A stretch of 64,000 bases of DNA from Sphingobacteriales bacterium (GTDB lineage: Bacteria; Bacteroidota; Bacteroidia; Chitinophagales; JADJOU01). The first letter of the stretch is position 1. The number at the start of each line of letters is the position of its first letter. The notes under the pieces were generated by a model that saw only the letters and a list, made by a program, of their open reading frames with translations, had not been told where the DNA came from and made no database searches. Of this stretch, positions 17,642-25,533 are shown in pieces. The translations under genes and the position numbers were made by a program. Location: NCBI GenBank assembly GCA_021297855.1, contig JAJTHM010000058.1, positions 25,177 to 89,176 of the forward strand, in the 5' to 3' direction.

Positions 17642-19900
17642 TTAAACTATCTTCACCTTCGCATATTTCAGCATAATTTTCTTTATGTTTCCATTAAAGT
17701 CAATGGTGGCGATCTTCTTGTCGCCTTCGCCCGAAATTTCCGTTATTTTTCCTTTTCCGAATTGAATGTGCAAAATATCCATCCCCGAAACTAGTTTTTC
17801 AGGACTATCAGCCATAAAATTAGACGTATCTATATTGGAGGCTAGATTCACTTGCTTAATGGTCTTGACTAATGAATTTGGCTGGTATTGCAGCGTGCGC
17901 TTTGCAAATGGGTTTTCGCCCAATTCTTGATTTGGCGTTCCTTTAAAATCAATTATTTCAGCAGGTAATTCCTTTAAAAATCGACTGGGTTCACTCGGAT
18001 TGATTTGTCCAAATTTATATCGACTCGTGGCAAAACTCAGCATTAAGTGTTCTTCAGCGCGGGTCACCGCCACATAAAACAATCTTCGCTCTTCTTCCAA
18101 GTCTTCTAACGTATAGCTGGACCTTTGCGAGGGAAATAGATTTTCTTCCAAGCCCACAAGATATACAGACTTAAACTCTAAGCCCTTAGATGCATGAATA
18201 GTCATTAGTTTGACAGATGGTTGGTCCTCGCTTTGGGTATCGCGATCTGTCAAGAGAGTAACGGATTGTAAAAAAGAGCCCAAAGATTTATCTGATGCCA
18301 TTTCCTCATTTTCTATCACTTCGTCATTTTCGACGAATTCTTTAATTGAGTTTAAAAGCTCTTGTAAGTTTTCATAGCGACTAAGCCCCTCCACCGATTT
18401 ATCGGCGTATAAATCACCTAAAAGTCCCGACTGCTTGGCTATTTCGGTCGCAATCTCATGGGCATTTCGCTCATTCTGCACTTGTTGAGCTCGAATCATG
18501 GTATAGAATTTTTCTATAGCTTCTCCCGTTCTCCCAGTGACTACTTTGTTTTCGCTAATTTTCTCTATAACTTCCCATATTTTCATGTTGTTTACAGAAG
18601 CATAAACCACCAATTTCTGAAAACTCGTATCACCTATACCCCTTAATGGATAATTAATAACCCGCTTTAGCGCCTCTTCATCGAAGGGATTCACAATCAG
18701 TTTTAAATAGGCAATTAAATCTTTGACCTCTTTTCGCTGGTAAAAGGAAATGCCGCCGTAAATTATGTAGGGAATATTTTTTCTTCGAAGAGACTCTTCA
18801 AACGAACGAGATTGAGAATTGGTTCGATATAGAATCGCCACATCAGCATAAGATATTTGTTTGGTCATACAAAGTAGAAAAATCTCTTCTACGATTTGTT
18901 TTCCCTCATCATTATCCGAAAATGTTTTTAGCAATTTGATTTTTTCCCCTTGGCTATTCGATGTCCAAATTGTTTTATCCAGCTGATGTTGATTGTGCTT
19001 AATAATCTTATTTGCTGCATCTACGATGGTTTGGGTACTTCGGTAGTTCTGTTCTAGTTTAAACACTTTAGTGTCTGGATAGTCTTTCTGAAAGCTCAAA
19101 ATATTGTCAATACTCGCTCCGCGAAATGCATAAATACTCTGGCTATCATCTCCTACCACACAAATGTTTTGATAGACATCCCCAAGCTTCTTGATTATAG
19201 AGTATTGAGCGAAATTGGTATCCTGAAACTCATCTACCATAATGAACTGAAACTTATGCTGAAATTCATAAAGCACTTCAGGAAAACGCACAATCAATTC
19301 GTAGAATTTCAACTGCAAATCATCGAAATCCATCGCATTGTTCTTAAAGCATTTCTCTGAATAATTTCGAAACACATCTCCCATTCTAGGTCTATTGGCT
19401 TCCACATCTTCCGCTATCAAATCTTCATTCGTAGCATAGAGACGATAGTTGATAAGATTATTCTTGAGGTTGGAAATTCTACTATAAACATAGTTTGCCT
19501 TATACAAATCTTCATTTAAGCCTAATTCCTTAACAACCGTTTTTATAACTGACTTAGTATCATCCGAGTCATATATACTAAAATTATTGGTGTAGCCTAG
19601 CATGGAAGCCTTGGTCCTTAATATTCTGGCGAACACAGAATGGAAGGTTCCCATAAAGAGATTGCGTGCTTCTGAGCCAATGAGTTTTTCTATACGCTCG
19701 CGCATTTCCTTACTCGCCTTATTGGTAAAAGTCAATGCAAGAATATTATAGGATTGTACACCCTGCTCCATCATAAAGGCGATTCTATAAGTCAGAACAC
19801 GAGTCTTGCCAGAGCCTGGGCCGGCATTGATCATTACTGGCCCCTCAAATTCCGTCACAGCTTGGCGTTGAATATCATTAAGTTCGTCTAAATAGTGCAC
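17642..19900 (-). CDS. pcrA: UvrD/PcrA-type SF1 DNA helicase
   Basis: This 3'-5' helicase serves repair and removal of replication or transcription obstacles. The 752-residue protein has Walker A NAGPGSGKTRVL, motif Ia ALTFTNKASKEMRERI, motif II VDEFQDTN, GDDSQSIYAFRGA, QNYRST, motif V LMTIHASKGLEFKSVYLVG and motif VI RRLFYVAVTRAEE. The C-terminal extension ends in the PcrA/UvrD-type Tudor-like segment (DILHIQFGKGKITEISGEGD). The start is GTG at 19900. It leads the pcrA - J-like - LOG operon. Length and the C-terminal module favour PcrA/UvrD over Rep. Confidence 0.95.
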   Translation of the reverse strand: MHYLDELNDIQRQAVTEFEGPVMINAGPGSGKTRVLTYRIAFMMEQGVQSYNILALTFTNKASKEMRERIEKLIGSEARNLFMGTFHSVFARILRTKASMLGYTNNFSIYDSDDTKSVIKTVVKELGLNEDLYKANYVYSRISNLKNNLINYRLYATNEDLIAEDVEANRPRMGDVFRNYSEKCFKNNAMDFDDLQLKFYELIVRFPEVLYEFQHKFQFIMVDEFQDTNFAQYSIIKKLGDVYQNICVVGDDSQSIYAFRGASIDNILSFQKDYPDTKVFKLEQNYRSTQTIVDAANKIIKHNQHQLDKTIWTSNSQGEKIKLLKTFSDNDEGKQIVEEIFLLCMTKQISYADVAILYRTNSQSRSFEESLRRKNIPYIIYGGISFYQRKEVKDLIAYLKLIVNPFDEEALKRVINYPLRGIGDTSFQKLVVYASVNNMKIWEVIEKISENKVVTGRTGEAIEKFYTMIRAQQVQNERNAHEIATEIAKQSGLLGDLYADKSVEGLSRYENLQELLNSIKEFVENDEVIENEEMASDKSLGSFLQSVTLLTDRDTQSEDQPSVKLMTIHASKGLEFKSVYLVGLEENLFPSQRSSYTLEDLEEERRLFYVAVTRAEEHLMLSFATSRYKFGQINPSEPSRFLKELPAEIIDFKGTPNQELGENPFAKRTLQYQPNSLVKTIKQVNLASNIDTSNFMADSPEKLVSGMDILHIQFGKGKITEISGEGDKKIATIDFNGNIKKIMLKYAKVKIV

Positions 19901-19985
19901 TTCTTTTAATTATGAATTTAGAATTCTAAATTTTGAATATTAGATTTGTAAAAATAGTAGAACTCTATTTAGATGAAGGTGGATT

Positions 19986-20357
19986 TTACCAACAATTATG
20001 AGACTTTATGAATAATCTTCTTAATAAAATAAATAACTTTAATATTATAGAATCAGACTTACTTGGTTTATCGTCTTCAATTTTTTTATTTACATATTCT
20101 TCAAATCCGTAATTAAACTCATCGTTAAATTTAGATTGAATCCAGTTAATAAAATCCTCTTCTGTTTCAATTAAAAAAGCTTCGCCGTTAGATATTACTT
20201 TTAATTTTTTGCCACTTTTTATCTTTTGATTTATTGAGAAAAAATAATCCGTTACATACCTATAAGGACTTAGTGTATCATAATTTCCTACATTACCTAA
20301 TTCCAAAACTAATTTATTTTCTATATAAAAGCTGTGTTCTAAATCTTTTTTTTTCAT
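19986..20357 (-). CDS. Hypothetical protein downstream of hisS
   Basis: A 123-residue protein I do not recognise. It is rich in Lys, Asp and Glu, with a central IETEEDFINWIQSKFNDEFNYGFEEY segment that looks like a small alpha/beta domain, and a basic hydrophobic C-terminal tail (SDSIILKLFILLRRLFIKSHNCW) that may be an amphipathic or membrane-anchoring helix. There is no signal peptide. It starts 5 bp after the hisS stop on the same strand, so it is probably co-transcribed with hisS. Its reading frame has normal low-GC third positions, so it is likely real. Confidence 0.55.
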   Translation of the reverse strand: MKKKDLEHSFYIENKLVLELGNVGNYDTLSPYRYVTDYFFSINQKIKSGKKLKVISNGEAFLIETEEDFINWIQSKFNDEFNYGFEEYVNKKIEDDKPSKSDSIILKLFILLRRLFIKSHNCW

Positions 20358-20362
20358 TAGTA

Positions 20363-21703
20363 TTAAATAATAGATAAAATGATTTCTTTTTCTACTAAAA
20401 CTTGGCTTCTTTCTTTCAAGTTTTTTATCTGAATTCTATTTTCTTTCAATTCGTTTTCTCCAATAATAATGGCATAAGAATATCCAGCCTTGTCTGCATA
20501 AGCGAGTTGCTTGTCCATTTTAGCTCTATTAGGATATAAATCTACAATTTTACCTTCTCCGCGAATTTCGCTTAATAATGAAAAATAGTGGCTTGTCGCT
20601 GCCTCTGTTAAATTGAGTATCAGTGTTCTTTTCGCTTCAGAATTTTCTGGAAATCTCCTCAATTCAGTCATCACATCATAAACTCTATCTAAACCAAAGG
20701 ATATTCCAATTCCTGACATATCCTTCAAGCCAAAGAGTTCTGTCAAATCATCATAGCGCCCACCTCCTCCTATACTTCCATAGACCATTTCTGTTGAAAC
20801 CATTTCTAGAACTGTGCCAGTATAATAGTCTAATCCTCTGAGTAGTTTGAGGTCGAATTTTAGGTTCTCAGACTTGGAGTGAGTGAATATATAATTAAGC
20901 TCAGAAAGACCTTCGGTTAGTTTTGAGTTACTAGCTATTAGTTTTGAGTTGAGTTCGACAGGTGATTGGGCAGCCAAAACATATACTAGCTTATCTGTAG
21001 CTTCATTACCTATTAGTTGAGAAAGTTCTTCTTTTACTTTCTCTTCTCCTATTTTATCCCATTTGTCTAGAATCGTGGAAACAGAAGTTATATGATTTTC
21101 AGCAATACCAACTTCTTCACATATTCCGTTGTAAATCTTTCGATTATTAATTTTTATCTCAACCTTTAGATTAAGTTCTTTAAAGACCGAATCTATCAAG
21201 GTAATCATCTCCACATCACCGACTAAACCCTTAGAACCTACAATATCGGCATCGCATTGAAAAAATTCTTGATAGCGCCCTTTTTGAGGTCTATCGGCTC
21301 GCCAAACCGGACCAATCACATAGCGCTTAAATGGAAAGGTCAATTCATTTTGATGCTGAGAAACGAATCTAGCAAGAGGTACAGTGTGATCGTATCGGAG
21401 GCCTTTGGAGGAGATTTCTTGCGTAAGCTTTCCAAATTGAATAGGTTTATTTTCTATAATTTCCAGCCCTTTTTCATCTAGATAATCTCCCGAATTCAAT
21501 ATCTTAAACAATAATTTATCCCCTTCGTCGCCATACTTACCCTGCAAAGTTTCTAATCGTTCAAAAACAGGATTATATATAGATTGAAAGCCATACAATT
21601 CATAATGCTTTTTAATCACCGAAATGATGTATTCTCGCCTCTGATTTTCTAGAGGTAAATAGTCACGAACTCCTTTGGGGTTTTGTGGTTTAATTTTTAA
21701 CAT
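20363..21703 (-). CDS. hisS: Histidine-tRNA ligase
   Basis: This enzyme charges tRNA-His with histidine. The 446-residue class II synthetase has motif 1 around NPVFERLETL, motif 2 RYDHTVPLARFVSQ and WRADRPQKGRYQEFFQCDAD, the HisA boxes (LKLLRGLDYYTGTVLEM; GGGRYDDLTELFG) and the C-terminal anticodon-binding domain. The upstream sequence has GATTTTTG where a TAnnTTTG element would be expected, one mismatch from consensus. A diverged copy of the first 39 codons lies at 23035-23152. No T-box is seen in the short upstream region. Confidence 0.97.
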   Translation of the reverse strand: MLKIKPQNPKGVRDYLPLENQRREYIISVIKKHYELYGFQSIYNPVFERLETLQGKYGDEGDKLLFKILNSGDYLDEKGLEIIENKPIQFGKLTQEISSKGLRYDHTVPLARFVSQHQNELTFPFKRYVIGPVWRADRPQKGRYQEFFQCDADIVGSKGLVGDVEMITLIDSVFKELNLKVEIKINNRKIYNGICEEVGIAENHITSVSTILDKWDKIGEEKVKEELSQLIGNEATDKLVYVLAAQSPVELNSKLIASNSKLTEGLSELNYIFTHSKSENLKFDLKLLRGLDYYTGTVLEMVSTEMVYGSIGGGGRYDDLTELFGLKDMSGIGISFGLDRVYDVMTELRRFPENSEAKRTLILNLTEAATSHYFSLLSEIRGEGKIVDLYPNRAKMDKQLAYADKAGYSYAIIIGENELKENRIQIKNLKERSQVLVEKEIILSII

Positions 21704-21839
21704 AGGACAAAAATCGAAAAACTATTTTTGTTTTGATTTAATAGTTTTAAAAAAGAAGTAAATATATTCATAAATAGAACGATAGACAAACAATATCAAT
21801 GTAAAAACAAATATTATTTAATAGATTATTAATTTTATT

Positions 21840-21847
21840 TATATTTG
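21840..21847 (+). promoter_or_regulatory. -7 promoter element of the DUF2089 operon
   Basis: TATATTTG matches TAnnTTTG and ends 19 nt before the ATG at 21867. Confidence 0.5.
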
Positions 21848-21866
21848 CATTCAAATAATTTAAGAT

Positions 21867-22124
21867 ATGTATCACAGATTGCCGATCTCTTGTCCTAGTT
21901 GCGCCACGACCCTATCAGTGGCTGAGCTAAGTTGCGATAACTGCCACACTGCTATCAAAGGAAAATATGTTTTGCCAGAATTTTTAAAATTAACTTCTGA
22001 TGAGCAGAACTTTATACTAAATTTTGTCAAAGAGAGCGGTAGTTTGAAAAATATGGCTCAACGTCTTGGTTTATCTTATCCAACCGTGCGCAACATGCTT
22101 GATGACATGATTTCTAAACTATAA
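21867..22124 (+). CDS. DUF2089-like zinc-ribbon/HTH regulator
   Basis: An 85-residue protein. The first part is a zinc ribbon with four cysteines (CPSC at residues 9-12 and CDNC at 23-26). The second is a helix-turn-helix (FVKESGSLKNMAQRLGLSYPTVRNMLDDM) of the sigma-70 region-4 or DUF2089 type. It is likely a small DNA-binding regulator of the two membrane-protein genes that follow with short gaps (35 and 5 bp). DUF2089 proteins are commonly encoded with small membrane proteins. Partner DNA and signal are not known. It is well formed and the right length. Confidence 0.8.
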   Translation: MYHRLPISCPSCATTLSVAELSCDNCHTAIKGKYVLPEFLKLTSDEQNFILNFVKESGSLKNMAQRLGLSYPTVRNMLDDMISKL

Positions 22125-22159
22125 TAATTTCTATTCGTAACATCTTTAAATATTAAAAA

Positions 22160-22717
22160 ATGGCTTCATTAATTAAAAAAATTGTCCACCCACAAAACTA
22201 TCTATCCTCTGCGAATGGTCTAATTTTAGGCACTATAATTGCACTAATATTGGGCATAACGGGTTACTATGACCAGACGGCACTTGATGGTGTTTTGGAC
22301 TTGCACCAAACCAGAGGTCTAAGCCTGTCAGACTCACTTATGATGCAGTTTATTAATTGGTTGTGTATCTCACTTTCTTTTTATGCGCTTGCAAAAGGGT
22401 TTGGTTCTAAAATTCGCTTAATTGATATCGCGGGCATTTTGGGCACTATTAAGATTTGGTATCTATTTCCTGTGTTGCTTGGCTTATTTATCCACCCGAA
22501 TATAGATATAGCTGAGATAATTAAAGGCTCAATTCCTCCGAATCTTATCCTTATTGGATTGGTCAGCGCTTTGTTCTCAATCATCTATATCGTATATGCA
22601 TTTATGGCTTTTAAAGTAAATAGCCACTTAAAAGACGGAAAACTTATTATAGCCTTTATTGCAGGGTTAGTACTTGCAGAAATAGCTTCTAAAATAATTA
22701 TTCACTCTTTTATCTAA
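22160..22717 (+). CDS. YIP1-family integral membrane protein
   Basis: A 185-residue protein with about five membrane helices (about 20-38, 64-83, 92-115, 122-150 and 160-180) and an N-terminal MASLIKKIVHPQNYL segment typical of bacterial YIP1-domain proteins. YIP1 proteins act in vesicle traffic in eukaryotes. The bacterial versions have no settled function. It is the middle gene of a three-gene operon with a DUF2089 regulator and an SdpI-family protein, 5 bp upstream of the latter. Confidence 0.7.
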   Translation: MASLIKKIVHPQNYLSSANGLILGTIIALILGITGYYDQTALDGVLDLHQTRGLSLSDSLMMQFINWLCISLSFYALAKGFGSKIRLIDIAGILGTIKIWYLFPVLLGLFIHPNIDIAEIIKGSIPPNLILIGLVSALFSIIYIVYAFMAFKVNSHLKDGKLIIAFIAGLVLAEIASKIIIHSFI

Positions 22718-22722
22718 ATTAT

Positions 22723-23034
22723 ATGGAATTTATGCCCTTCATTTTTGTTAGCCTAATATTCATCGTGTTTGGCATTGCTTTAGGATTTTTCTCCCCTAAT
22801 AAAAAAATATGGTGGTATGGCTATCGCACCCCTCAATCGATGAAATCAGATGCCAGCTATGTCTTCGCCAATCGTATTTCAGGAAGAATTTTGATTTCAC
22901 TAGGACTATTGATTTTCACGACATCCGCCATTTTAGAACCCTACCTTACTAAGTTGATAATATTTACTGGCCTTGTTTTCTTGTTTACATTTACTGAGTG
23001 GAAATTGTACCAATATCATAAAGATTTAGACTAA
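22723..23034 (+). CDS. SdpI-family membrane protein
   Basis: A 103-residue protein with three membrane helices and the family signature FFSPNKKIWWYGYRTPQSMK followed by VFANRISGR (residues about 24-55). SdpI of Bacillus subtilis is an immunity protein and signal-transducing partner of the SdpC toxin, but most SdpI homologues are not next to a toxin. None is visible here. The stop codon is directly followed by the truncated hisS copy (23035), so the cassette boundary falls exactly at the end of this gene. Confidence 0.8.
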   Translation: MEFMPFIFVSLIFIVFGIALGFFSPNKKIWWYGYRTPQSMKSDASYVFANRISGRILISLGLLIFTTSAILEPYLTKLIIFTGLVFLFTFTEWKLYQYHKDLD

Positions 23035-23152
23035 GAAAGCTATAGAATTCATAATGCTTTTTAATCACAGAAATGATGTATTCTCGTCTTTGATTCTCCA
23101 GCGGTAAATAATCTCGAACTCCCTTGGGGTTTTGTGGTTTGATTTTTAACAT
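23035..23152 (-). pseudogene. Truncated second copy of the hisS 5' end
   Basis: The minus strand encodes the first 39 codons of HisS again, from ATG at 23152. Aligned ungapped with 21586-21703, 106 of 118 bases match. Eleven of the 12 differences are at third codon positions and ten are synonymous. The only amino-acid changes are Leu36 to Phe and Gly38 to Ser, at the truncated end. Beyond 23035 the frame runs into the end of the convergent SdpI gene. A consensus -7 element (23157-23164) still points into it. The synonymous pattern shows this was once a complete functional hisS of a related lineage, not a decaying fragment. Confidence 0.9.
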
Positions 23153-23156
23153 GGGG

Positions 23157-23164
23157 CAAAATTA
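23157..23164 (-). promoter_or_regulatory. -7 promoter element in front of the hisS fragment
   Basis: TAATTTTG on the minus strand ends 4 nt before the fragment's ATG. The corresponding position before intact hisS is GATTTTTG, one base off consensus. Confidence 0.45.
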
Positions 23165-23174
23165 ATGCTTTTTT

Positions 23175-23194
23175 AGCCACGAATTCACTAATTA
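23175..23194. repeat. Possible dispersed intergenic repeat remnant
   Basis: The segment beginning AGCCACGAATTCACTAATTA resembles short intergenic sequences I recall from many Bacteroidota genomes. It lies between the hisS fragment and the glycosyltransferase stop. Confidence 0.3.
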
Positions 23195-23229
23195 ATTCTA
23201 CTAGAAAGTCCTTGAATTTAATAGTATTT

Positions 23230-24396
23230 CTAAAACATATTGGCTGTTTTAGGCTTAAAAAATGACCGAACAACAATATAAAACCAGAGTAAAACTGGCA
23301 TCAACGCGCGAAACCCTTTTGTATGTAGGATTTCATTCTTAAATTCCTTTGGATAGCCGTCTATTGATGGCAGAGCGGTAAATAACATATATAGAATTAA
23401 AAAACCATAGCTTAACTTGTTTTTTTCTTTTTCTATTAAATTCCACCAAAGAGCCACAGCTGTGGATGCTATAATAATCGTTGGCGATTCCGAACTACTA
23501 TTAAAAACGAAGCAGGTTAAAATGCCGAGCACCAATAACTCGTATTTCAAATTTTTATAGATATAATTTTTGATGAAAAGAGAGAATAATAGTACAAACC
23601 CGAAAAGTACAAAAAGCCATGATGAAATATTTGGATTGTATAAATTTTTTCTAAAAAGACCTGGCAATGAATAGTCAATCATAGGATTCAAATTTCTATT
23701 CAACGAGTCTTTTAAATGCAATGATTTAATCCATTCAATATAATTATCTAATGTATAATCCCAGCTTGAAGACATAGCAGGAATAATAATTGCGATTGCG
23801 AGGCCAAAACCGAAACCAAAAATAAATTTTTTTCCTGGTTTCTGAGAATAAAACAATAGAGAAATGATTGGAAAAAGCTTGATTGTGGTGAAAAAACCAG
23901 CCAAGTAACCAGATAAAAAAACGCGGTTTCTTTCAATAAAAATAAATGCTAAAATTATTATACCCATCATAGCATTTGTGATTTCAAAAGATAACCCTGA
24001 AATATAAATGTCTTGAAAACAAATAATTATCCATGAAAAATAGAATCCACTTCTATTTTGAAAAAGTTTATCGACTGCATATAAGTATATTGAGGTATTA
24101 AAAAGAACCCACAATACCTTGTCAAGATGAAAGTATATTTGAGAAAATGGGGCTACTATTAGAGAAAATGCTGGGCCATAAAGGAGAAAATCAAAATACT
24201 CATCTGGGTAGGTTTTGTATAATGGCGCCATTTCTGTAAAATGAAAATAGGCTCCTTGGAAGATCTTAAAGTTATTTTGATAGTTTTCAGCGGTTAAGGC
24301 TCCTACAATAGATAATATTAGCGCTAATCCAATACTTGTATTTCGTTCATTGTTGAGTAAATAAATCTTACCAGACTTTATAAAACTACCTAACAT
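23230..24396 (-). CDS. GT87/DUF2029-like membrane glycosyltransferase
   Basis: A 388-residue polytopic protein with about ten membrane helices and the GT-C type layout of polyprenol-phosphate-sugar glycosyltransferases. Near the N-terminus, NFKIFQGAYFHFTEMAPLYK and YPDEYFDFLLYGPAF form the first extracytoplasmic loop that carries the catalytic acidic residues in GT87 (DUF2029). It probably transfers a lipid-linked sugar outside the membrane. It overlaps the upstream idi gene by 11 bp, so expression is coupled to idi. The isoprenoid link is suggestive, because polyprenyl carriers are made from IPP and DMAPP. The substrate is unknown. Confidence 0.7.
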   Translation of the reverse strand: MLGSFIKSGKIYLLNNERNTSIGLALILSIVGALTAENYQNNFKIFQGAYFHFTEMAPLYKTYPDEYFDFLLYGPAFSLIVAPFSQIYFHLDKVLWVLFNTSIYLYAVDKLFQNRSGFYFSWIIICFQDIYISGLSFEITNAMMGIIILAFIFIERNRVFLSGYLAGFFTTIKLFPIISLLFYSQKPGKKFIFGFGFGLAIAIIIPAMSSSWDYTLDNYIEWIKSLHLKDSLNRNLNPMIDYSLPGLFRKNLYNPNISSWLFVLFGFVLLFSLFIKNYIYKNLKYELLVLGILTCFVFNSSSESPTIIIASTAVALWWNLIEKEKNKLSYGFLILYMLFTALPSIDGYPKEFKNEILHTKGFRALMPVLLWFYIVVRSFFKPKTANMF

Positions 24397-24889
24397 TTTT
24401 TAATATTTCCTTAAACCAGAAACTATAAATTTCTGGTTGATCTTCAATATCTTGGGATAAACTACTTAAAGCAATCCATCTAATTGATTCTATTTCATTT
24501 GGATTAAAAGGAATCTCGCCATCAAATTGACCCTCATAGACCACATCGTACTCGTGTTCTATTAACCCTGTTTGTTCATCCTTTGCTTTATATATAAATC
24601 TATATACTTCTTTTAATGAACAGGTTATGTTTAACTCTTCTTTGAGGCGGCGCTGGGCTGCATCTTGAAAATCTTCGTTTTCTCGTGGGTGAGAACAGAC
24701 CGCATTGGACCAGATTAATGGCCAGTGATATTTGGTCTTGGCTCGCTGCTGAATCAGCATTTCTCCTTTGGAATTATAAAGTAAAATGGATATAGCGCGA
24801 TGAAGTAGGCCCTTTTCATGAGCTTCCACCTTAGGCATTAATCCTAAAACTTCGTTGTTTTTGTTGACTAAGACGACTTTTTCTTCCAT
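24386..24889 (-). CDS. idi: Isopentenyl-diphosphate delta-isomerase, type I
   Basis: This enzyme interconverts IPP and DMAPP in isoprenoid synthesis. The 167-residue Nudix-fold protein has HRAISILLYNSKGEMLIQQR, the catalytic Cys block SNAVCSHPREN (about 63-73) and the Nudix-like AAQRRLKEELNI. The metal and acid residues lie in GLIEHEYDVVYEG. The length is slightly below E. coli Idi. It overlaps the downstream glycosyltransferase gene by 11 bp. Confidence 0.93.
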   Translation of the reverse strand: MEEKVVLVNKNNEVLGLMPKVEAHEKGLLHRAISILLYNSKGEMLIQQRAKTKYHWPLIWSNAVCSHPRENEDFQDAAQRRLKEELNITCSLKEVYRFIYKAKDEQTGLIEHEYDVVYEGQFDGEIPFNPNEIESIRWIALSSLSQDIEDQPEIYSFWFKEILKNVR

Positions 24890-24900
24890 TTACAAGATTT

Positions 24901-24928
24901 TTGCCACTAAGGCACTAAGACACAAAAG
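24901..24928. repeat. Short CACTAAG-type dispersed repeat
   Basis: TTGCCACTAAGGCACTAAGA followed by CACAAAAG contains two copies of CACTAAG spaced 10 bp apart, like the low-complexity intergenic repeats often seen in Bacteroidota and other environmental genomes. It is upstream of idi. Confidence 0.35.
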
Positions 24929-24985
24929 TTGCTTTATATTTATTTAATTTGTTGTTTCTAAGTTCTAATATCTCAAATCAATAAT

Positions 24986-25507
24986 CTAATTGGCTTTAAG
25001 CCAAGAACTATACATGACATAATTGTTTGAAATGCGCTCGAGGGTTTCTTTTTGTAATTCTTTGTTGATGTCTTTAATTTTTTTAGCAGGCACCCCTGCC
25101 CACACTTCTCCAGATTTTATATGTGTGCCCTCTGTCACCACTGATCCTGCACCGACTATAGAATTTGATTCTACGACAGCATTATCCATTACGATGGCTC
25201 CCATACCGATCAATACATTGTCGTAGATGGTGCAGCCATGGACTATAGCCCTGTGCCCAATAGACACATTATTTCCGATATTGGTAGGGCATTTTTGATA
25301 GGTACAATGGATAATTGCTCCATCTTGGACATTAACCTTGTTGCCCATCTTGATATAGTGGACATCTCCTCGGACAATAGCGTTGAACCAAATACTACAA
25401 TCCTCGCCCATTTCTACATCTCCTACAATAGTGCAATTGGGCGCAATAAAGCACGAATCTAAGATTTGAGGGGTTTTCCCCTGAACAGATAAAATTAGAG
25501 CGGACAT
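24986..25507 (-). CDS. Gamma-class carbonic anhydrase family protein
   Basis: A 173-residue left-handed beta-helix protein built from hexapeptide repeats (CSIWFNAIVRGDVHYIKMG, VSIGHRAIVHGCTIYDN, VLIGMGAIVMDNAVV) with a C-terminal helix. The three zinc His residues expected for the gamma family are present in GDVH, IIHC and HRAIVHGC, so a metal-dependent enzyme is plausible (CO2 hydration, or an acyl-transferase-like role as in PaaY/YrdA). It forms a trimer in known members. It lies 26 bp downstream of the Ig-like lipoprotein gene. Confidence 0.85.
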   Translation of the reverse strand: MSALILSVQGKTPQILDSCFIAPNCTIVGDVEMGEDCSIWFNAIVRGDVHYIKMGNKVNVQDGAIIHCTYQKCPTNIGNNVSIGHRAIVHGCTIYDNVLIGMGAIVMDNAVVESNSIVGAGSVVTEGTHIKSGEVWAGVPAKKIKDINKELQKETLERISNNYVMYSSWLKAN

Positions 25508-25533
25508 ATTTTAAGAATAATTTTCATTATTAT

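Noticed and set aside
21704..21866. T-box leader before hisS
   Set aside because: No specifier loop or NCCA-binding T-box sequence in the short AT-rich upstream region, and Bacteroidota rarely use T-boxes.
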